A stretch of DNA of 19,165 nucleotides from an uncultured Propionibacteriaceae bacterium (GTDB lineage: Bacteria > Actinomycetota > Actinomycetes > Propionibacteriales > Propionibacteriaceae): contig CALMAD010000112.1 in assembly GCA_937859105.1 (NCBI GenBank), positions 1 to 19,165 of the forward strand, given 5' to 3'. The position numbers and the translations under genes were made by a program. The notes beneath the pieces were generated by a model that made no database searches, was not told the DNA's origin, and saw only the letters and a list, made by a program, of their open reading frames with translations. Below, piece after piece: positions 7,149 through 14,829 of this stretch. The stretch's first letter is position 1. Each line of letters starts with the position of its first letter.

Positions 7149-8726
7149 TCAGCCGCCCAGCAGGACGTCCTCGACGCCGCCCACGCCGACGATGCGTCCG
7201 CCGCGCATCACCGCGATCCGGTCGGCCAGAGCCCACGCCAGGCCGCGGTCGTGGGTGATGACGAGCGCGCCGAGCCCGCGGGCGTCCCGGAGGTGCGCGA
7301 GCAGCGCCACGATCTCCGCGCGGACCGTGGCGTCCAGGCTGGAGACCGGCTCGTCGGCGACCAGCAACTCCGGGTTCAGCGCCAACGCCCCCGCGATCAC
7401 GACGCGCTGCCGCTGACCGCCCGACAGCTCCGAGGGGAGGGCGCCCAGCAGGCGCTCGGTGGGTTCCAGCTCGGCGGCGCGGAGGGCGTCCTCGACGAGA
7501 GTTCGCTCGTCGCCGGGCACGCGGTGGATCCGCAGGCCCTCGGCCACCGCGTCCCACACCGTCTGCCGCGGGCTGAGGGCGGCGTCCGGGCTCTGCGGCA
7601 CGAACTGCACGCGCCGCCGGAACGCCCGCAGGGCCGCCCCGCGCGGAAGCGGGCGCCCGTCGAACAGCACCTTCCCCGACGTCACCCCTTGCAGACCGAG
7701 CATCGCCCGGGCGAGCGTCGTCTTGCCGGCCCCCGAAGGCCCCACGAGGGCGACGATCTCGCCGCGCTCGATCGCCAGGGACGCCTCCGCCACGGCCCGC
7801 GTCCGGACGCCGCGCCCGGCCAGGTCGACCGTCACCCCGGACGCCTCCAGCCGCCCGCCCGTACCCGTCGGCGGGCGGGACCGCGGCCGGCGCACCGACC
7901 GGTCGCCGACGGCGAGGGACGCCGCGGCCAGCCGGCGGGTGTAGGGGTGCCGGGCGTGCTCGAGGACGTCCGCGGACGGCCCCTCCTCCACGATGCGGCC
8001 CGCCTGCATCACGACGAGCCGCTCGCACGCCCGGGCGAGCATCGGCAGGTCGTGGCTGATCAGCAACAGCGACAGCCCGCGCTCGCGGACGAGCGCGCCC
8101 AGGGTGTCCTGGATCCGCGCGGCGACGTCGGCGTCCAACGCGGACGTCGGCTCGTCCGCGATGACGATCTGCGGGTCGCACGCCAGCGCCATGGCGATCA
8201 GGACGCGCTGCCGCTGCCCCCCGGACAACTCGTGTGGGAACGCGCCCGCCCGCGCCGGCGACAGCCCCACCGACCCCAGCAACTTCTCGACGCGCGCCCG
8301 GCGGCCGCGGCGTCCGATCCAGTCGGCGCCGGGATGCAGCCGCAGCGCCTCCGCGATCTGCCAGCCGACGCTGCGCACCGGGTTCAGGCTGCTGGCCGCG
8401 CCCTGGAACACCACGGACGCCGACGTCCAGCGGACCGCACGGAGGCGTCCGAAGGAGAGGTCGCGGACGTTCTCCCCGTCGAGCAGAATCTCCCCGCGCA
8501 CCCGCGCCGACCTCGGCAACAGCCGCAGCGCCGACAGCGCGAGCGTCGTCTTCCCGCAGCCCGACTCGCCCGCCAACCCGACGGTCGCGCCGGCGGGCAC
8601 GCGCAGCGACACCCCGTCGACGGCCAGCACCCCGGACGCCTCCGGCTCGCCCCGACGGGCCCGGGCCGTCCCCGGACGCCCCGCCCGGTACTCGACCGAG
8701 ACGTCGCGCCACCGCAGCTCGGCCAT
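7149..8726 (-). CDS. Fused double ABC ATPase of the second importer
   Basis: Energy-coupling protein of the second peptide-type importer, 525 residues, with two ATPase domains. Domain 1 has Walker A GESGCGKTT (53-61), Q-loop Gln108, signature LSGGQ (167-171), Walker B DEPTSALD (191-198) and His225. Domain 2 has GPSGAGKTT (329-337), Gln378, LSGGQ (434-438), ADEPVSSLD (457-465) and His492. Unlike the fused ATPase at 3468, it lacks the four-cysteine iron-sulfur region after domain 1; the linker there (about 265-290) is a short Arg/Pro-rich stretch. It also has little beyond the second core domain, so it is about 80 residues shorter. All catalytic motifs are intact. The start ATG (8724-8726) is one base beyond the permease stop (8728-8730), and it is the last gene of the minus-strand operon. 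Confidence 0.94.
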   Translation of the reverse strand: MAELRWRDVSVEYRAGRPGTARARRGEPEASGVLAVDGVSLRVPAGATVGLAGESGCGKTTLALSALRLLPRSARVRGEILLDGENVRDLSFGRLRAVRWTSASVVFQGAASSLNPVRSVGWQIAEALRLHPGADWIGRRGRRARVEKLLGSVGLSPARAGAFPHELSGGQRQRVLIAMALACDPQIVIADEPTSALDADVAARIQDTLGALVRERGLSLLLISHDLPMLARACERLVVMQAGRIVEEGPSADVLEHARHPYTRRLAAASLAVGDRSVRRPRSRPPTGTGGRLEASGVTVDLAGRGVRTRAVAEASLAIERGEIVALVGPSGAGKTTLARAMLGLQGVTSGKVLFDGRPLPRGAALRAFRRRVQFVPQSPDAALSPRQTVWDAVAEGLRIHRVPGDERTLVEDALRAAELEPTERLLGALPSELSGGQRQRVVIAGALALNPELLVADEPVSSLDATVRAEIVALLAHLRDARGLGALVITHDRGLAWALADRIAVMRGGRIVGVGGVEDVLLGG

Positions 8727-8727
8727 C

Positions 8728-9624
8728 TCAGCGCCCCCCGAGCCCCACGGTCAGGGACCGCTCGAACCCGCGTCCCACCAGCGTGAATGCCAGCACGACG
8801 GCGACGATCGCCAGCCCCGGCGGCAGCACGAACCACCAGAAGCCCGCGGTCGCCGCGCCCGTCTCGGACGCCTCCCGCAGCATCGCCCCCCACGAGGGCG
8901 CCAGCGGGTCGCTCAGCCCCAGAAAGGCCAGCGTCGACTCCATGATGATGGCCATTCCCACCGCGAGGTTCGCGTGCGCGAGCACGAGCGGCCCGAGCGC
9001 AGGGAGGACGTGCCGCCCGAGCACGTGCCACCCGGACGCCCCCAGCGCCCGCACCCGCTCCACGGACGGCCGCGCCTCGATCGACATGGTCTGCGCCCGG
9101 ACGACCCGCGCCAGCGTCGACCAGGACGTCAGCCCGATCGCGGCGACGATCGTCCAGACGCCGGGCTGCAGCACCGCCGAGAGCGCCAGGGCGAGCACCA
9201 GCCCTGGCACCACGACGAAGAAGTCGATCACCCGCAGCAGCGCCGCCTCGAGCCAGCCGCGGGCGTGACCGGCGGCCAGCCCGACGCTCGTCCCCAAGAC
9301 CACCGCCAGCACGCTCGACGCCACGCCGACGAGCAGCGACACCCGGGCGCCCCAGGCCAGCAGGCCGGCGACGTCCCGGCCGGACGGATCGGTGCCCAGC
9401 CAGTGCGCCCACGACGGCGGCTGGTTCACCGGCGCGGTCACGCGGGTGGGGTCGAGGGTTTCTGCCGGGACCAGCGCGGGCGCGGCCAGCGCGATCGCCG
9501 TCACGCACGCCAGCAGCCCGAGCCCGATCGCGGCGTTGGGCGGGACGCCGGCCCGCCTCCCGGCGGAGGACGCCGTCCGCAGGCCCGGCCGCGTCCGGCC
9601 GCCGGGCCGGCCCTCGCCGCCCAT
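8728..9624 (-). CDS. ABC transporter permease, DppC/OppC-like (second importer)
   Basis: Inner-membrane permease, 298 residues. The DppC hallmark GTDPSGRDVAGLLAWGAR is at 77-94 and the EAA loop is at about 188-212 (VERVRALGASGW, then RHVLPALGP). A basic, Gly/Arg-rich N-terminus of about 30 residues precedes the first membrane segment (about 31-52). I chose ATG 9622-9624 because GAGGGG lies just upstream and the codon overlaps the stop of the DppB-like gene by one base (TGATG). Open frame continues upstream of this start inside the neighbouring gene, which is typical read-through of a GC-rich frame. Its sequence differs clearly from the DppC-like protein at 2662, so the two importers are not recent copies. 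Confidence 0.94.
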   Translation of the reverse strand: MGGEGRPGGRTRPGLRTASSAGRRAGVPPNAAIGLGLLACVTAIALAAPALVPAETLDPTRVTAPVNQPPSWAHWLGTDPSGRDVAGLLAWGARVSLLVGVASSVLAVVLGTSVGLAAGHARGWLEAALLRVIDFFVVVPGLVLALALSAVLQPGVWTIVAAIGLTSWSTLARVVRAQTMSIEARPSVERVRALGASGWHVLGRHVLPALGPLVLAHANLAVGMAIIMESTLAFLGLSDPLAPSWGAMLREASETGAATAGFWWFVLPPGLAIVAVVLAFTLVGRGFERSLTVGLGGR

Positions 9625-10583
9625 CACGTCCCCCTCAGCCGAGGGTCGATCAGACGGTAGACGACGTCGGCGAGGGCGTTCGAGACGACGGCGGTCGCGC
9701 TGAAGACGAGGAACGTCCCCTGCAGCAGCGGCAGGTCCGGGGCGCTGAGCGCCTGATAGGCGAGGTAGCCGAGCCCCGGCCAACTGAACACCGACTCGAC
9801 GGCGATGGCCCCGCCGATGACCTGCCCGAGCATGAGGAACACCAGCGTCACCGTCGGCAGCAGCGCGTTCGGCAGGACGTGCCGCGCCCGGACACCGTCC
9901 TCCGGCAGCCCCTTCGCCCGCGCGGTCGTGAGGTAGCCCTCCCCCAGCTCCCCCAGCACGGACGCCCGCATCGTCAGCGTGTACTGCGCGAACTGCACGG
10001 CGGCCAGGGTGAGCGCAGGAAGCACGAGGTGCCGGGCGACGTCCCACGCGAGGGCCGCGCCCGAGGCGTCCGACCCGGGGGTGACCATGCCCCCGGTCGG
10101 CAGCGGCCCGCCGAACGCCATCAGCAGCAACAGCCCTAGCCAGAAAGCGGGCACCGACCAGCCGACCACCGCCGCGGCCGTGGCCGCCCGGTCGAACGCC
10201 GACCCTCGGCGCCAGCCCGCCCACTGCCCCAGCCACACCCCGAGCGAGACCGACAGCACGAGGGCGGCCCCGGTCAGCAACAGCGTCGGGCCCACGCGCT
10301 CGGCGATGAGCCGCGCGACCGGCTGGTCGTAGAAGTACGAGCGCCCGAGGTCCCCGCGCAGCAGCGAGGCCGCGTAGTCGACGAACTGGGTGACCAGCGG
10401 CCGGTCGAGCCCGAACTCGTGCCGCAGCCGGGCGACCTCGCCGGGCGTCACCGGACGACCCCGCGTCAGGGTCAGCACCGGGTCGCCGGGCAGCACGCGG
10501 AACAGGAAGAACCCGAGCACGGCCACCATCCCGAGGCTCACCAGCGTACCGACCACCCGGGACGCCGCCCTCCGGACGCTCAT
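9624..10583 (-). CDS. ABC transporter permease, DppB/OppB-like (second importer)
   Basis: Inner-membrane permease, 319 residues. The first membrane segment is near residues 10-29, followed by the DppB-type periplasmic block FRVLPGDPV and RLRHEFGLDRPL (28-63). The EAA loop is at 217-238 (YLTTARAKGLPEDGVRARHV, then LPN). The C-terminus DPRLRGT is a common DppB ending. The start ATG (10581-10583) has GGGGTGAG directly upstream. The gene lies 44 bases after the binding-protein stop, a gap with no sign of a separate promoter, and overlaps the DppC-like start by one base. It is expected to pair with the DppC-like protein at 8728-9624 to form the channel. Confidence 0.94.
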   Translation of the reverse strand: MSVRRAASRVVGTLVSLGMVAVLGFFLFRVLPGDPVLTLTRGRPVTPGEVARLRHEFGLDRPLVTQFVDYAASLLRGDLGRSYFYDQPVARLIAERVGPTLLLTGAALVLSVSLGVWLGQWAGWRRGSAFDRAATAAAVVGWSVPAFWLGLLLLMAFGGPLPTGGMVTPGSDASGAALAWDVARHLVLPALTLAAVQFAQYTLTMRASVLGELGEGYLTTARAKGLPEDGVRARHVLPNALLPTVTLVFLMLGQVIGGAIAVESVFSWPGLGYLAYQALSAPDLPLLQGTFLVFSATAVVSNALADVVYRLIDPRLRGT

Positions 10584-10627
10584 CTCACCCCGCCCGGGTC
10601 CCGCTCGGCCGCCGGCTCACGGTCGCC

Positions 10628-12463
10628 TCACTCGCGCTCGTCGGCCGACCGCCGCCGCCGGACCAGGTAGATCGCGCCACCCGCGAGGGCCACCGTCACG
10701 AGGATCCCGGCGATTGAGGCGCCGCTCACGGCATCGGACGCCGGCCCCGCACCGGGCGCCGCGGACGCCCCGGGCGTCCCCTCCGCACCCGCGGCGTCCC
10801 GGGGGGTCGCCGAGTAGAGGCCCCAGTAGGAGTTCTGCCCGGTGATCGGGCCCGTGCCGGTCGGCTGCCGCTGGAAGTCATTCCAGCGGTCGGAGCGGTA
10901 GGCCTCGAGTTGGTCGGGGTAGTAGAGCACGTCGAGGACGTTCGCGTCGTACAGCCGCCCGAACGCGCGCTTGACGAGGTCGGCGCGGTGGGCCGCGTCC
11001 AACTCGGCGTGCTGGGCGGCGAACAGCCGGTCGAACTCGGCGTCGCAGAACCCCACCTCGCTGAGTCGCCCGGAGCCGTCGGTGTTCGGCCGCGAGGAGC
11101 ACTGGTTGATCGAGAGCTGGAAGTCGGGGTCGGGCCCGACGGCCCAGCCGGTGAGCAGCAGGTCGTAGTTGCCGACCGCGCTGTCCTGGTCGGTCTTGGC
11201 GTCGGAGACGATCTGGACGGTCGTCCGGACGCCCACCCGCTCCAGCCACGACCGCACGTACTCCCCGATGCGGGCCAGGTCGGGGCTGGAGTTGCGTCCG
11301 AGCAGGCGCAACGTCAGCGGCCGTCCGGACGCCTTGTCCACCCTGACGCCGTCGGCGCCGCGCCGGTAGCCGGCGGCGTCCATCAGGCGTCCGGCCTCGT
11401 CGGGATCGAACGTGCGCGGGGACGCCCCCGCCGGCAGCCCGAAGTAGGCCGGGTAGACGGTCGGGATCTGGGTCACGCCGGGCTTGGCCCGGCAGCCGAG
11501 CACCCGCTCGACGATCGTCGCGTTGTCGATCGCGAGAAACACGGCTCGCCGCACCGCCGGATCGCGCAGCGCCGGGTTGCCGTTCCCCATCGGCTGGTTG
11601 GCGGAGGAGGCCATCCCGGGGTTGGCGGTGAGACCGATGTAGCGCCGCCCGGCCCCGGCGCTCGTCGTCACCCCCGGCACGCCGCTCAGGGCGTCGAACT
11701 GGGCGTTGGTCAGCCCGGACACCAGGTCGATCTCCCCGGTCCGCAGCCCCTGGACGGCGGCGTCCATGTTCTTGTACCAGACCCACCGCAGCCCGGCGGC
11801 CCGGGGGGCGCCGCGCCAGAACCGCGGGTTGGCGGCCAACTCGAGCGACTGCCCCTTGTCGAGCTTCGTCACGACGAACGGCCCCGAACCCACGACCGGC
11901 TCGGTGACGTCGTCGAGGTAGTGCGCGGCGTCACGGTTTTCCCAGACGTGCCGCGGGACGATCGGGATGTCGATGCCCGGGTTCGTCGCCTGCGGAGCCT
12001 TGGTCGTGATCACCAGCGTGCGCGGGTCGCGCGCGACGGCGGAGGCGACGTTCGCGACCAGCGTGCCGTTGGCGGTCGCGAGCTCGGGCTTGGTCATGAT
12101 CTGGTTCAGCGTCCAGGCGGCGTCGTCGGCCGTCGCGGGCTGCCCGTCGGACCACACGCGCCCGTCGGGCACGGTGAACGTCCACGTCCGGCCGTCCGGG
12201 CTGGTCTCCCAGCGGTCGGCGAAGCCGCCGACCGGCTCGTTCTGCAGCCCCGACTCCACCAGCGACTCGAACTGCATGCGGTTCACGTTGATCGACGGCA
12301 GCAGCGCCGTCTTGAACGGATTCAGCGTGTCGATCTGGGCCACGATCGCGATGCGCAACACGGACGCCTCCGCCGCTCGCGCGGGGACGCCCGCGAGCGA
12401 CGCGAGGGTCACCAGGATCGCGGCGGCGAGAGCGGCAAGCCGCCGGACGGTCGTCGTGCTCAT
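10628..12463 (-). CDS. ABC transporter substrate-binding protein, family 5, with C-terminal membrane anchor
   Basis: Solute receptor of the second importer, 611 residues, longer than the usual 500-550. I chose ATG 12461-12463 (MSTTTVRRL) because AGGAAG lies about 5 bases upstream. It begins with a Sec-type signal: two Arg, a long hydrophobic core and a likely cut after ARAA near residue 31. No lipobox Cys follows. The mature part has typical family 5 blocks, such as IDTLNPF and FTVPDGRVWSDGQPATADDA. At the other end, a Pro/Ala/Gly-rich linker is followed by a single hydrophobic segment (about 583-601) and a positive tail RRRRSADERE. That suggests the receptor is held to the membrane by its C-terminus, in place of the lipid anchor used by the protein at 48. 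No LPXTG-like motif is present. First gene of the minus-strand operon. Confidence 0.93.
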   Translation of the reverse strand: MSTTTVRRLAALAAAILVTLASLAGVPARAAEASVLRIAIVAQIDTLNPFKTALLPSINVNRMQFESLVESGLQNEPVGGFADRWETSPDGRTWTFTVPDGRVWSDGQPATADDAAWTLNQIMTKPELATANGTLVANVASAVARDPRTLVITTKAPQATNPGIDIPIVPRHVWENRDAAHYLDDVTEPVVGSGPFVVTKLDKGQSLELAANPRFWRGAPRAAGLRWVWYKNMDAAVQGLRTGEIDLVSGLTNAQFDALSGVPGVTTSAGAGRRYIGLTANPGMASSANQPMGNGNPALRDPAVRRAVFLAIDNATIVERVLGCRAKPGVTQIPTVYPAYFGLPAGASPRTFDPDEAGRLMDAAGYRRGADGVRVDKASGRPLTLRLLGRNSSPDLARIGEYVRSWLERVGVRTTVQIVSDAKTDQDSAVGNYDLLLTGWAVGPDPDFQLSINQCSSRPNTDGSGRLSEVGFCDAEFDRLFAAQHAELDAAHRADLVKRAFGRLYDANVLDVLYYPDQLEAYRSDRWNDFQRQPTGTGPITGQNSYWGLYSATPRDAAGAEGTPGASAAPGAGPASDAVSGASIAGILVTVALAGGAIYLVRRRRSADERE

Positions 12464-12493
12464 GAGGACTTCCTGTGGGGTCGGTATGCGACA

Positions 12494-12504
12494 CTGTGAC
12501 ACAG
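12494..12504. promoter_or_regulatory. Short dyad CTGTG-A-CACAG in the leader of the second binding-protein gene
   Basis: A perfect 5-base inverted repeat with a one-base centre lies 31-41 bases upstream of the ATG at 12463. A second small dyad, CACCC-N8-GGGTG (12506-12523), lies next to it. Both sit where a promoter or leader of the minus-strand operon would be. The repeats are seen directly. A regulatory role is a guess, because such short dyads also arise by chance. Confidence 0.25.
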
Positions 12505-12547
12505 CCACCCCCGTTCGAGGGTGCCAGCCACGGAATTTCGTTCATCA

Positions 12548-12559
12548 AGTGTGAACACT
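12548..12559. promoter_or_regulatory. Dyad AGTGTGAACACT in a divergent promoter region, candidate operator shared with position 14
   Basis: AGTGT-GA-ACACT is a perfect 12-base dyad. Its core GTGTGAACAC is the reverse complement of the core at 17-26. It lies in the 169-base gap between the divergent binding-protein gene (start 12463, -) and the FUSC-type gene (start 12633, +), about 85 and 74 bases from the two starts. The flank at about 12533-12550 is locally AT-rich, as expected near a promoter. It could control either gene or both. Only the match and its placement are observed. Confidence 0.45.
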
Positions 12560-12632
12560 CGCCGACCGGACGCCCCCGGCTCCGCCCCGAGCGTGGGCTG
12601 CGCGTCCGCCCGACGGGTGAAAGACTGGTTAT

Positions 12633-14051
12633 ATGCCGTCGCTCGCCGAACGCGTCCTCGACCTGATGTGGCCGGGGCACCCGAAGACGCCGCGCGGGGT
12701 GGTCGAACGGCTCGTGCCGATCGTGCTGAACCTGCTGCGGCTGACGTTCGCGTGCATCGTCGCCTACCTGCTGACGGTCGTCGTCCGCGACGGTCCGCCC
12801 GACATGACCGGCACGCTGACCGCGCTGCTGGTCATGCAGGCGTCCGCGCAGAGTTCGGCGAAGATGGCGCTCGTCCGGGTCGCGGCCGTGCTGTGCGGCG
12901 TCGGCATCGCGCTCGGCGTCGCCGCGCTCGTCGGCCTGCACTGGTGGTCGCTGGCGTTCGTCATCTTCGCCGCGCTCGTCGTCGCCAAGGCGTTCCGGCT
13001 CGACGACCAGGCGCTCGAGGTGCCGATCAGCGGCATGCTGATCCTGGCGTCCGCCGGCCAGCCGATCGCCGCCGAGACGCGCATCGTCAACACGCTCATC
13101 GGGGCGGCCGTCGGCATGGTGATGCCCCTGCTGCTGCCGCCGACGATCCCGGCGCGGCGGGCGTCCGGGGCGGTGCGCGACGTGGCCCGGCGGCTGCACG
13201 ACATTTACGCCGAGACCGCGAAGCAGGCCGCCGCGGGCCCGGTCACCCGCGACACGTGCACGCCGGGGCTCGAGCAGCTTCGGGACACCGTCAAGCTCGT
13301 GACCAGGGCGAACGACAAGATCAAGGACGTCTCGGACCTCCGCAAGTGGAACACCCGCGCCGTCGGCATCGCCAACATCGCCCCGCTGCTGCAGACCGCC
13401 CTCGACACCCTCGACCGCTGCCTGCTGGCCTCGCGCGTGCTCTTCCTGGCCGTCACCGAGGAGGCGCCCGAAGAGCAGACCCTGCACGACGGCTTCGGCA
13501 CGGAGACGAGAATCGCGTTCGCCGCGGTCCTGCGCGACATCGGGCTCTGTCTGGACGCCTACGGCGCCCTCATCGAGGCCGAGGCAGGCGGGATCGAGAG
13601 CGACACCGACCGGCTGTTCGCCGAACGGATGGCGTCCGCGCAACAGACGCGCCTCGACCTGACGCAGATCATGGTCGACTCGCCCCACGACACCGAGGAG
13701 TGGATGTTCCACGGCGCGATGCTCGCGGCCATCGACCACCTGCTCGACTACCTCGACGTCGAGGTCCGGCTGCGCGCCCGGCACGACTGGAAGGCGTCCC
13801 AGGCCGGTCGCGCGGTGCCCGCCGACGTGGCGCGCGTCAACCGGGTGAACCTGCTGCAGTTCAGCCGCGCCCGCCGGCTCATCCGCGAGGGCGAGGTCAC
13901 CAACCCCGATCTGCAGGCCAACTTCCTCGGCAACGAGCAGCCGACCGAGATCATCCCGGTCGTGCGTCCGCGACACCCCAAGACGCCGCCCCGGCACCCC
14001 AAGACACCGCCGCGGCACCCCGACTCCCCCTCCGACCACGACGCTCACTGA
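12633..14051 (+). CDS. FUSC family integral membrane protein (aromatic-acid-exporter-like)
   Basis: Membrane protein of 472 residues. The N-terminal third has about five to six hydrophobic segments (near residues 27-51, 57-70, 79-100, 102-120 and 130-169). The blocks LRLTFACIVAYLL, GTLTALLVMQAS and VNTLIGAAVGMVMPLLLPP are typical of the FUSC/ArAE group (aromatic acid and fusaric acid efflux relatives). The remaining 300 residues are a charged, mostly helical cytoplasmic domain. The protein ends in a Pro/His-rich repeat (RHPKTPP twice, then RHPDSP). No good ribosome-binding site precedes ATG 12633; only GTGAAAG lies upstream. ATG 12666 is an alternative that would remove 11 residues. The substrate is unknown, and efflux is inferred from the family only. 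The BtuF-like gene follows after 18 bases. Confidence 0.82.
   Translation: MPSLAERVLDLMWPGHPKTPRGVVERLVPIVLNLLRLTFACIVAYLLTVVVRDGPPDMTGTLTALLVMQASAQSSAKMALVRVAAVLCGVGIALGVAALVGLHWWSLAFVIFAALVVAKAFRLDDQALEVPISGMLILASAGQPIAAETRIVNTLIGAAVGMVMPLLLPPTIPARRASGAVRDVARRLHDIYAETAKQAAAGPVTRDTCTPGLEQLRDTVKLVTRANDKIKDVSDLRKWNTRAVGIANIAPLLQTALDTLDRCLLASRVLFLAVTEEAPEEQTLHDGFGTETRIAFAAVLRDIGLCLDAYGALIEAEAGGIESDTDRLFAERMASAQQTRLDLTQIMVDSPHDTEEWMFHGAMLAAIDHLLDYLDVEVRLRARHDWKASQAGRAVPADVARVNRVNLLQFSRARRLIREGEVTNPDLQANFLGNEQPTEIIPVVRPRHPKTPPRHPKTPPRHPDSPSDHDAH
13971..14030 (+). repeat. 21-base tandem repeat encoding RHPKTPP
   Basis: Two full in-frame units (13971-13991 and 13992-14012) and a partial third (14013-14030) encode residues 447-467 of the FUSC-type protein: RHPKTPP, RHPKTPP, RHPDSPS. 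The units differ at a few third positions. A related HPKTPRG sits near the N-terminus (about residues 16-22). Such repeats can change copy number between strains. Confidence 0.8.
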
Positions 14052-14069
14052 GCGCGAAAGGACACCCCG

Positions 14070-14768
14070 ATGCCGGCCCGATCAGGCGCGCGACGCGTGG
14101 TCTCCCTCGTCCCGTCCCTCACCGAGGCCGTCGCGAGCGTGGACGCCTCCGCGCTCGTCGGCGTCACCGACTGGTGTACGCACCCGGCCGGACTGGACGC
14201 CCGGCGCGTCCGCGGCACCAAGAACCCCGACACGGCCGCGATCATCGAACTGAACCCCGACGTCGTCCTCGCCAACCGCGAGGAGAACCGCGAGATCGAC
14301 GTCGCCCGCCTCCGCGCCGCCGGGCTGCCGGTCTGGGTGAGCACGATCGACAGCCTGCAGGAGGCGTTCGACGAGCTGGACGCGATGTTCGTCGATGTCC
14401 TGCGCTGGGACGCGCCCGCCTGGCTCCCCGAGGCGCGCCGGCTCTGGGCGACCCCGCTGCCCGACCGCGGCACGTGCGCCTGCCCGATCTGGCGCGACCC
14501 CTGGATGGTCGTCGGCGGCCGGACGTTCACCTCCGACGTGCTCGCGCACCTCGGCTGGCGCAACGTGTTCGCCGGACGCCCGCGCTACCCGCACGTCGAA
14601 CTGCACGAGATCGTGGACGCCGCCCCCGACCTGGTCGTGCTGCCGGACGAGCCCTACCCGTTCGGCCCCGCGGACGCCGCCGCCTTCGGTGGGCTGCCGA
14701 CGCGGCAGGCGTCCGGACGGCTGCTCATGTGGTACGGCCCCAGCCTGCTGGAGAAGCCGGAGCTGTAG
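14070..14768 (+). CDS. BtuF/TroA-fold helical-backbone metal/cofactor-binding protein without signal peptide
   Basis: 232-residue protein of the COG0614-like periplasmic-binding fold used for cobalamin and iron-siderophore receptors. RRVVSLVPSLTEAV (8-21) is the family opening, followed by GVTDWCTHPAG and ELNPDVVLANREENR. DLVVLPDEPYPF near the C-terminus is also typical. The start ATG 14070 has GAAAGGA about 8 bases upstream. There is no signal peptide, lipobox or membrane segment, so it should stay in the cytoplasm, where it cannot serve as an importer's receptor. Signal-less short relatives occur in other bacteria, and their role is not known to me. It follows the FUSC-type gene by 18 bases on the same strand and is probably co-transcribed. 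The ligand cannot be read from the sequence; several Cys and His are present, notably CACP near 134-137. Confidence 0.8.
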   Translation: MPARSGARRVVSLVPSLTEAVASVDASALVGVTDWCTHPAGLDARRVRGTKNPDTAAIIELNPDVVLANREENREIDVARLRAAGLPVWVSTIDSLQEAFDELDAMFVDVLRWDAPAWLPEARRLWATPLPDRGTCACPIWRDPWMVVGGRTFTSDVLAHLGWRNVFAGRPRYPHVELHEIVDAAPDLVVLPDEPYPFGPADAAAFGGLPTRQASGRLLMWYGPSLLEKPEL

Positions 14769-14799
14769 GCGTCCGCCCAGGGGGCCGTCCGAGTCGAGG

Positions 14800-14817
14800 G
14801 GCGCGCGAAGCCGCGCC
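14800..14817. terminator. GC hairpin between convergent genes, possible bidirectional terminator
   Basis: GGCGCG (14800-14805) and CGCGCC (14812-14817) pair across the loop CGAAGC in the 61-base gap between the BtuF-like gene (stop 14768) and the SMP-30-like gene (stop 14830). Placement between two converging stops supports a termination role. There is no T tract. Confidence 0.3.
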
Positions 14818-14829
14818 GGCGGCGTCCGG

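Noticed and set aside
4652..7258. Plus-strand open frame of about 870 codons overlapping the first ATPase and the acyltransferase
   Set aside because: Composition is almost only Arg, Pro, Ala and Gly. It is in a different frame from the two recognisable proteins and has no motifs.
8728..10236. Upstream extension of the DppC-like permease to a 502-residue protein
   Set aside because: The extra residues lie wholly inside the DppB-like gene in another frame. ATG 9624 has a ribosome-binding site and a one-base overlap with the upstream stop.
12506..12523. T-arm-like hairpin (CACCC, loop with GTTCGA, GGGTG) suggesting a tRNA
   Set aside because: No acceptor stem, D-arm or anticodon arm can be placed around it, and it lies in the leader of the binding-protein gene.
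11931..14048. Minus-strand open frame of about 700 codons across the FUSC gene and the 12.5 kb divergent gap
   Set aside because: Opposite to the FUSC-type gene and then out of frame with the binding-protein gene. It crosses a clear promoter-like gap and shows only biased composition.
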